Source: Microplitis mediator
Taxonomy: Eukaryota; Arthropoda; Insecta; Hymenoptera; Braconidae
Reading direction: 5' to 3'
Assembly (NCBI RefSeq): GCF_029852145.1
Contig: NC_079977.1
Coordinates: 2,604,001 to 2,668,000 of the forward strand
DNA: 64,000 nucleotides
The notes beneath the pieces are model-generated. The model had not been told where the DNA came from. It was given only the letters and a program-made list of their open reading frames with translations, and made no database searches. A program made the position numbers and the translations under genes. Each line of letters opens with the position of its first letter. The stretch's first letter is position 1. Below are positions 58,151-64,000 of the stretch, piece by piece.

Positions 58151-59427
58151 CACTGTGAAATAATTTAAGGAGTGAACGCAGGTTAAATCCGGAGTGATTG
58201 CAAAGTGAAATTCACTCCGAAGAGGAGTTTATTTAAGATACTGAAATTAACCGATGTCTAATAATTTTTGGATTTTTTTTTTTTGAAACGATAAACTTGA
58301 AAAAAAAAAAATTTGAAAAATATCCACTTATAGATTTTTAAATTTTCTACATGTGCATTTTTTTTTTAATTAAATTGTTGAAAAAAAAAATTCAAAAATT
58401 GTTAATTGTCTGCGAACTTCAAGATCATTTATTTATTTACTGGAGTTAGCCATCTAATAATTTTTGGATTATTTTAAAGGCTATAGATTTGAAAAAATCA
58501 AAATTTCAAAAAAATACACTTATAGATTTTTAAATTTTCTACATGTGGATTTTTTTTGTTTAATTAAATTGTTGAAACAAAAATTCGAAAATTGTTAATT
58601 GTCTGTGAACTTCAAGATCATTTATTTATTTACTGAAGTTAGCCATCTAATAATTTTTGGATTTTTGTAAAAGCTATAGATATGAAAAAATCAAAATTTC
58701 AAAAAAATACACTTATAGATTTTTGAGTTTTCTACATGTGCATTTTTTAAAATTTTTTATTTTATATTTTATTTGTTAAAAAAAATCCGAAAATTTTTAA
58801 TTGTCTTTGAACTTCAGGATCATTTATTTATTTACTGGAGTTAGCCGACTTCTGATAATTTTTGGATTTTTTTAAAACCTATAGATTTGAAAAAATCAAA
58901 ATTTCAAAAAAATACACTTATAGATTTTTTAATTTTCTACATGTGGATTTTTTTTTTTTAATTAAATTGTTGAAAAATAAATTCGAAAATTGTTGATTGT
59001 CTACGAACTTCAGGATCATTTATTTATTTACTGAAGTTAGCCGACATCTGATAATTTTTGGATTTTTTTCAAAGCTATAGATTAAAAAAAATGAAAATTT
59101 CAAAAAAATGCACTTATAGATTTTTGAATTTTCTAAATGTGCATATTTTCAGTTTTTTTTTTTGTTAATTAAATTGTCAAAAAAAAATTCGAAAATTTTT
59201 AATTGTCTGCTAACTTCAAAATCATGTTAATTTTGATATTAAAATTCCGAATTGGAGTGTGTGGGTTGAAATAAAATCCAGATCCCTTTGAAATCACTCC
59301 GCTGATAAGACAAACTCCCTATTTACTTTTTTTTGCAGAGTGATTTTTTTAAAAACTCCAAAATTTCAAGTGAATTCAGATTGAAATAAAATCCGTATTC
59401 TCTCCGAATTCACTTCCGATTATTATC
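58151..59427 (+). mobile_element. CACTGTGAAATAAT / GGAGTGAA element carrying a MITE array
   Basis: Left end CACTGTGAAATAATTTAAGG, with GTTAAATCCGGAGTG and ATTCACTCCG, matches the family of 4308-5094. Matching sub-terminal DNA (CCGTATTCTCTCC, GAATTCACTTCCG) ends near 59427, though a clean CAGTG end is lost. Between lies the five-unit ATGATACTGAAG array. It begins about 50 bp after the exon B splice donor. Confidence 0.65.
58235..59224 (+). repeat. Head-to-tail array of five ATGATACTGAAG MITE units
   Basis: Five units of 190-210 bp, each running from TACTG(A/G)AGTTAGCC to ACTTCA(A/G)GATCAT, start near 58237, 58439, 58632, 58838 and 59030. Four junctions read ATCAT + TTATTTATT + TACTG, a 9-bp spacer the length of this family's TSD. 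Single units of the family at 42969, 49066 and 50049 have ordinary 9-bp TSDs. Units differ from one another by several percent, so the array is not brand new. Confidence 0.87.
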
Positions 59428-60275
59428 ATTATTTATTAGTAATAGAGATTAAAACTGGCCTACACAGCACGACAGCAAGTAAAATATTTATCACCGTGAT
59501 TTCGTAACATCTATTATTATATGTAGACTTTCTTATCAATTATTCCATGCTCGGAATAACAGTAAATTGAAAACTAAATATTAAAATCGTTAATCAATTT
59601 GTTTTTTATCTCGACATTTACTATATATTTATGAGTGGGAACTTTCAATAAACCAATAATTTATTTTTTTCTAACCCAAAAAGTTTTTTTTTAATCTATC
59701 ACTTCTACAAAGCGGTTTTAGAGCACAATAGATCGATTCTACAAATAAATTTACTTCTCCAATAACTATCATACAAACAGACAGAAAAAGTAAATAAAAT
59801 TCTGAGCTGTCTATTATAAATCTATAAAAAAAATCGTTAGATGGGAATCGATCCTCTTTAAACTGTCTATGATTTTCAAGGAAAAAAATTTAGCAATAAA
59901 ATTGTGGCTTAGGGAGTATTTTATTTTATTTACAGGCATTCTATAACAATCAGCTTAATGTTATGACGTTTAACTTTTATTGAAAATTAACGCGCACGGA
60001 GCGATCTTATGAAAGTTTCATTACGGAACTCCAATAAAAATAAACAACGAAGCGTTTTATTGCTTTCAGTATTTAATAAAAAATTTTATAATTGTCTATA
60101 TTATTGTTTTTTTTCTAGTTCGTGTAGATTAAAATTTTATGGAACAACGAAATGGATCAGGCACGAGATTCTCTAGAGAATAATTTACTCGCATTAATCC
60201 CAATTATCTGATACAGTTTTTTCTCATCTAAATTGGACGAATCTTTAATAATTTTGATAAAATAAATTTTTAGAC
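59428..60275. other. Gene-free stretch
   Basis: No gene or bounded element seen; presumably intronic if the exon B gene continues rightward. Confidence 0.4.
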
Positions 60276-61217
60276 ATGCGTGTTAATCATTGATCGGTTT
60301 ACCATCGGCTGGATGACTGGCCGATTGTTTAACCAGTGCCTTTGATACGAAATCCATCCGGGTCAAAAATAAAACTTGATTCAGGCTCGCTTCACCTTAT
60401 TTTCTTTTGAAGTTATCGATTTGCCGACGATTTTTTGATAAGATCTCGACTTTTTCGACTTAAATTTAATTTTTTTCAACTTTTTTCATCTTAGTTTCAA
60501 CTTATTCGTCTTTACTTTGAGCACGATAGTCATTCACATTACTTTTGACTCGCTAAACCAAGTCGAAAAAAAGTCATTTATTCGCCTTACTTTCGCCTTA
60601 ATATATAAAAATTATTTCACTTTAGTTCTGACTTTTTCGACTTATAATTTAAGTCGAATAAGTCTACATCAAGTCAGTTTCGACTTGATTTAGACTTTTT
60701 CGCCTTACATTTTAAGTCGAATAAGTCTAAACCAAGTCAATTTCGACTTGATCTTGACTTTTTCGTCTTAAAATTCAAGTCGAATAAGTCTAAACCAAGT
60801 AAATTTCGACTTGATTTAAACTTTTTCGTCTTAAATCGTGACTAAGTAAGCCAGTTAAGTCTAAACCGAGGCGAAAACTTAATATATTTCATACCTCCGT
60901 AAAAAAAGTCGAGTTTGTCTTGTGAAAAACGGCTCCAAATTTCGACTTGGTAAACCAAGTCTAAATCAAGTTTTATTTTTGACCCGGGATAGGCCGGTTA
61001 TCGAATATTACTGGCCCATTAATGTAATTCGATCATCGGCGAACCATTGGCTGAATGACTGGCCAAGGGTGTCACTGGCGATTTCGATACAAGATCTATG
61101 GGCCACTCATCAACCATTAATGGCCCAATACTGGTATTTTGATGATCGGCCAATGATTGCAAGCCATTAATAGGCCAGTCATCGGCATTGTTGTATGCCT
61201 GGCGGTTCCTACACGGG
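60276..61217. mobile_element. GGCCGAT-rich element, interrupted
   Basis: Left piece (60276-60359) and right piece (60986-61217) share words TCGGC, ACTGGCCGAT/ATCGGCCAATGATT and CCATTAATGGCCC in inverted arrangement. The right end ..CCTACACGGG resembles the CCCGTGTA termini; the left end GCGTGTTAATC is poorer. Split by the GGGTCAAAAATAAAAC MITE. Confidence 0.45.
60360..60985 (+). mobile_element. GGGTCAAAAATAAAACTTGA MITE, copy 2
   Basis: Same orientation and almost same sequence as 5336-5970, with ends GGGTCAAAAATAAAACTTGA and TCAAGTTTTATTTTTGACCC. The AAGTCGAATAAGTC palindromic array is intact; a deletion of roughly ten bases near 60475 accounts for most of the length difference. Inserted into the GGCCGAT-rich element. 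Confidence 0.87.
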
Positions 61218-63458
61218 ATAACGGGTCAAATTTTTTTTTATTTCATTAAATTTTCAGGTGTCCTATTTTACCCTAATTTTGAATCTCTAAAATATTAACA
61301 ATTTCACTAAAAAATTTTTCAAGAGCCTCATTGTGCTCCGAGTACTTAACGATTTGTAAACTTTCAAACATTTAAATTAAACCTCGTCATTTATACTTTT
61401 TTGCCCTGTATTTAATTTTTAATTATTAAAGCTTGATATACTTGAGTACTCATATGATCATCAAAAGAGCTTCTGCATGTGTAGATGCACGCTGATATTA
61501 TTTCCGCATGTTCTAGTTCTGACTGTTGTCTTGATTTATGATTTCATATCTACTTTATGTATATAGTAAATATATACCCTATTATATATAGTAGGGTAGC
61601 ACAGAAAACCGACTTATTATTTATTTATTTATTTTTTTTTTAATTTCGTATAAAATTAAAAAAATTCAATTATTTTTCGAAGTTACTTAATAATTTTCTT
61701 CCCAAATTTTTTTTCTTTATAAAAAATATTATTGTGTAGAAATTGAATAATTTTTTAGACACATTTTTAAACCTCACTCAAAAATTTCTAACGTACGTTT
61801 GGGCCCGTTTGTTAAATACGTCGCGCAAAATTTTACTTTTTTAGATCCCCTACCCCTCACACTGTCACATTTTCTACCCCCACCCCCACTCATAAAACTC
61901 TAATTTTAAAAAGCCGAGAAAAAATTTGAAAAATTGTTTAATGAGCTGTGGTCACGTTTTCTTAGACCTCCTGAACCCCCTTGTCACATTACGCGACCCC
62001 CCCCCCCTCCATAAGGGCGAACGCATTTTATGACCAGCCGCTTTTGAAAATTAAAAAAATTTAATATGATCTGAAAAAATTAATACTTTGAGATGAAATT
62101 TTTAGATCATTAATTTTTTTACTGATGAAATTTTTCATAAAGAAAAAAAAATTATCCAGCCTTTTTAAAGCCACTCTACTATATATATATATATATATAT
62201 ATATTATGGTACAAACTCATAAATATTAAAGAAAAAATAGAACAAAACGATTTTTATATACTGTACTGTAAATAGAGTACAAGTGGTTTCGTTAAAATGT
62301 AATTATATTGTTCACAAAGTTATCTAGAAAAAGAATGTATCATTTTCTATCCGCTTGACCAGTCTTTTTATCTCAACTCTTGGTACAAAGTACAAACTAC
62401 CACGCTAACATTTTTCCTTTGCCTTTGTCTGTATATATGCTCGTTACTTGTTGTTATTACTATCTATTTTCATCCAACAGTCTACTATTTTTATAAGATG
62501 AATCTCGGACTAATTTATCTTTTTTTTTTCAATTTGAAAATTTATACTTCCAATGATATGAAAAAAAAAAAAAAAATAAGAGGTTTTTTAATTATTTTTG
62601 TTGTTCGAAAATTTTTTAGAATCCAATTTTACCAGCACATGTTACTTTGTAAAAATCTTTGATTATTTTTCATGCGGCTGCTGCAAGTACGTGTGTAAAA
62701 TACAAAGAGAGTTATAGTTTTTTTGATATATATATCTATCACTATAGTGATAGAAATCCTGAAGAAATATATATCCAAGATATATATGTATATAAAAAAA
62801 AAAAAAAATAGATAAAAAATTGTGAGCACTGAAGTACCGAGAAACCGGAAGAGCTTTTTCCTATATAGCGCACTTATATAAAGCAATCGAGTACTTGGGT
62901 AAATAGATTGTCGTTTGCTTTTTTTTTTGTTTATTACATCGGTTTTTTTTTTTTTTTTTAAATAAATGTATCGAATAATTAGTTTATGAAACCGTCTCCA
63001 GAAATAATAATATTTAAAAATACACGGAAAAAGCAGAAAATTAAAAATTAATAAATAATAGTAAGAAGTGGAATCTGTTATCAATAATTAGTTCTATTAT
63101 ATACTTAATGCAAAGTAGTTTACTAATTTTTGTAGATTCCGAAAAACTACTATCAATTATTTCAAAAAGTAAGTAAATATTATTACTTTTAGGTATATAA
63201 ATACGTGACTTATTAGTGAAAACTAATTAATTTATGGCATACATCTATTAAAAAGTAGTGATTGGTCAAATTAAGAATCGGTATCTTAGATACTGATTTT
63301 TCCAGCCGAAAATTGCAAAAGTTACTAGCTTTTATTTTATAAATTCGATATCACTGATCAATTATTAGCTTTAAATGTCATTTATTCATCATTATAAATT
63401 AATTTACAATATACATAAATTGAATAAGTAGTAAATAATAAAATGAAAAATTAGTATA
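61218..63458. other. Gene-free stretch with two C-rich pyrimidine tracts and TA microsatellites
   Basis: No gene seen. 61847-62012 has two related blocks with CACATT followed by CCCCC tracts, probably one decayed repeat duplicated. TA runs lie at about 61560-61600 and 62182-62206. The minus-strand ORF at 62629-63084 is Phe/Tyr/Lys-rich from A/T runs and is not a gene. Confidence 0.4.
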
Positions 63459-63952
63459 GGGGAGCCTGGGGCACGAAGGCCCCCTTAAGCCGGTTTTTTC
63501 TTTTTGAGGCTTTTCACCATCAAATTTGTTTATTTTTCGTCTATTTCGGAAGAATCAGTCGAAATTTTGCAAAAAATCGAAAAAAAAAATTTTTTTTTCT
63601 GGGGCACGAAGGCCCCCTCCCCAAAAAATTATAAAAAAATTTTTTTTTAATTTTCCGTCAAGTTATGACCTCTATAATGTTTTTATCATATTTTAGGCCT
63701 ATATGTGATATGTGGGGTAAAATGGACCAATTAACGAAAAAAAAATTGTAACGAAAAAATTAACTTGACCGAAAATAAAAAAAAAAAATTTTCTTAATAC
63801 AACTTTTTTTCTCGAGTGGTCCATTTTGCCCCACATATGACATATTGACCTGAATTATAATAAAAACATTATAGAGGTCATAACTCGACCGAAAATAAAA
63901 AAAAAAATTTTTACCTAATTTTTGAGGGGGGCCTTCGTACCCCAGGCTCCCC
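63459..63952. mobile_element. GGGGAGCCTGGGGCACGAAGG MITE
   Basis: Left GGGGAGCCTGGGGCACGAAG and right GGCCTTCGTACCCCAGGCTCCCC are inverted. TA precedes the left end (63457-63458); the right flank is AACTAG, so the TSD is not intact. Inside, GGGGCACGAAGGCCCCC recurs near 63601, and TTTTGCCCCACATATGACAT lies near 63826. A sister family to GGGGAGGGTGGGGCAGAG. Confidence 0.78.
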
Positions 63953-64000
63953 AACTAGATACTGATTTTTTGGTCATAAAAATACCAAAAACTTTTAACT

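Noticed and set aside
60922..61170. 82-residue ORF with Trp-rich repeats
   Set aside because: It spans a MITE end and the GGCC-palindrome element; Trp codons come from TGGCC repeats.
62629..63084. 151-residue minus-strand ORF
   Set aside because: Phe/Tyr/Ile/Lys-rich composition follows from A/T runs; no domain, signal or splice context.

Overview
Eukaryotic, strongly A+T-rich DNA with long A/T homopolymers, microsatellites and a very dense load of short non-autonomous DNA transposons (MITEs and foldback elements). Only two stretches are convincingly protein-coding. Both are first coding exons of an insect-type class C GPCR of the metabotropic glutamate receptor family, closest in character to the mangetout/mXR (mtt) subgroup. 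Base composition, the receptor type and the dispersed repeats suggest an insect, most likely a hymenopteran such as a parasitoid wasp. That placement is tentative: it rests on general resemblance and no search was run.

Layout. 1-37 kb has no recognisable gene. It holds MITEs bounded by terminal inverted repeats (TIRs), many with target-site duplications (TSDs) readable by eye, an AGATCT-rich satellite (18.4-19.6 kb), a tRNA-like locus (13.4 kb), and two copies of an unusual MITE with an internal tRNA-Gln-like pol III unit (26.2 and 29.6 kb). At 37.2-38.3 kb a foldback nested in a second element lies about 155 bp upstream of receptor exon A (38417-41327), which encodes a signal peptide, about 860 residues of Asn/Ser/Thr-rich low-complexity ectodomain, and the first 88 residues of the ligand-binding domain (LBD). 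41-57 kb is more nested mobile elements, a (CTA)n microsatellite, and one weak ORF remnant. Exon B (57455-58097) encodes a different signal peptide, a short linker, and a second version of the same 88-residue LBD segment, ending at the identical codon and phase. 58-64 kb is again repeats, including a head-to-tail array of five copies of one MITE.

How the genes relate. Exons A and B share about 85% of residues over the LBD segment (75 of 88, counted by eye), have unrelated N-terminal leaders, and both end in a phase-1 GT donor. No further receptor exons (rest of LBD, cysteine-rich domain, 7TM) were found between them or after B within the window. The simplest reading is two alternative first exons, or a tandem-duplicated 5' part, of one receptor gene running rightward out of the window. 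The rest of the window reads as intron or intergenic DNA expanded by transposons.

Repeat families named by their termini: GGGGAGGGTGGGG (TA TSD); CACTGTAAAAAAT and relatives (TA TSD); ATGATACTGAAG (9-bp TSD); GGTnnC..GAC (9-bp TSD); ATGTACCTGAAGATC (8-bp TSD); CCCGTGTAAAAAA foldbacks; CCCGCATGAAAATA; CTCTCTAA with tRNA core. No transposase gene for any of them is visible here.
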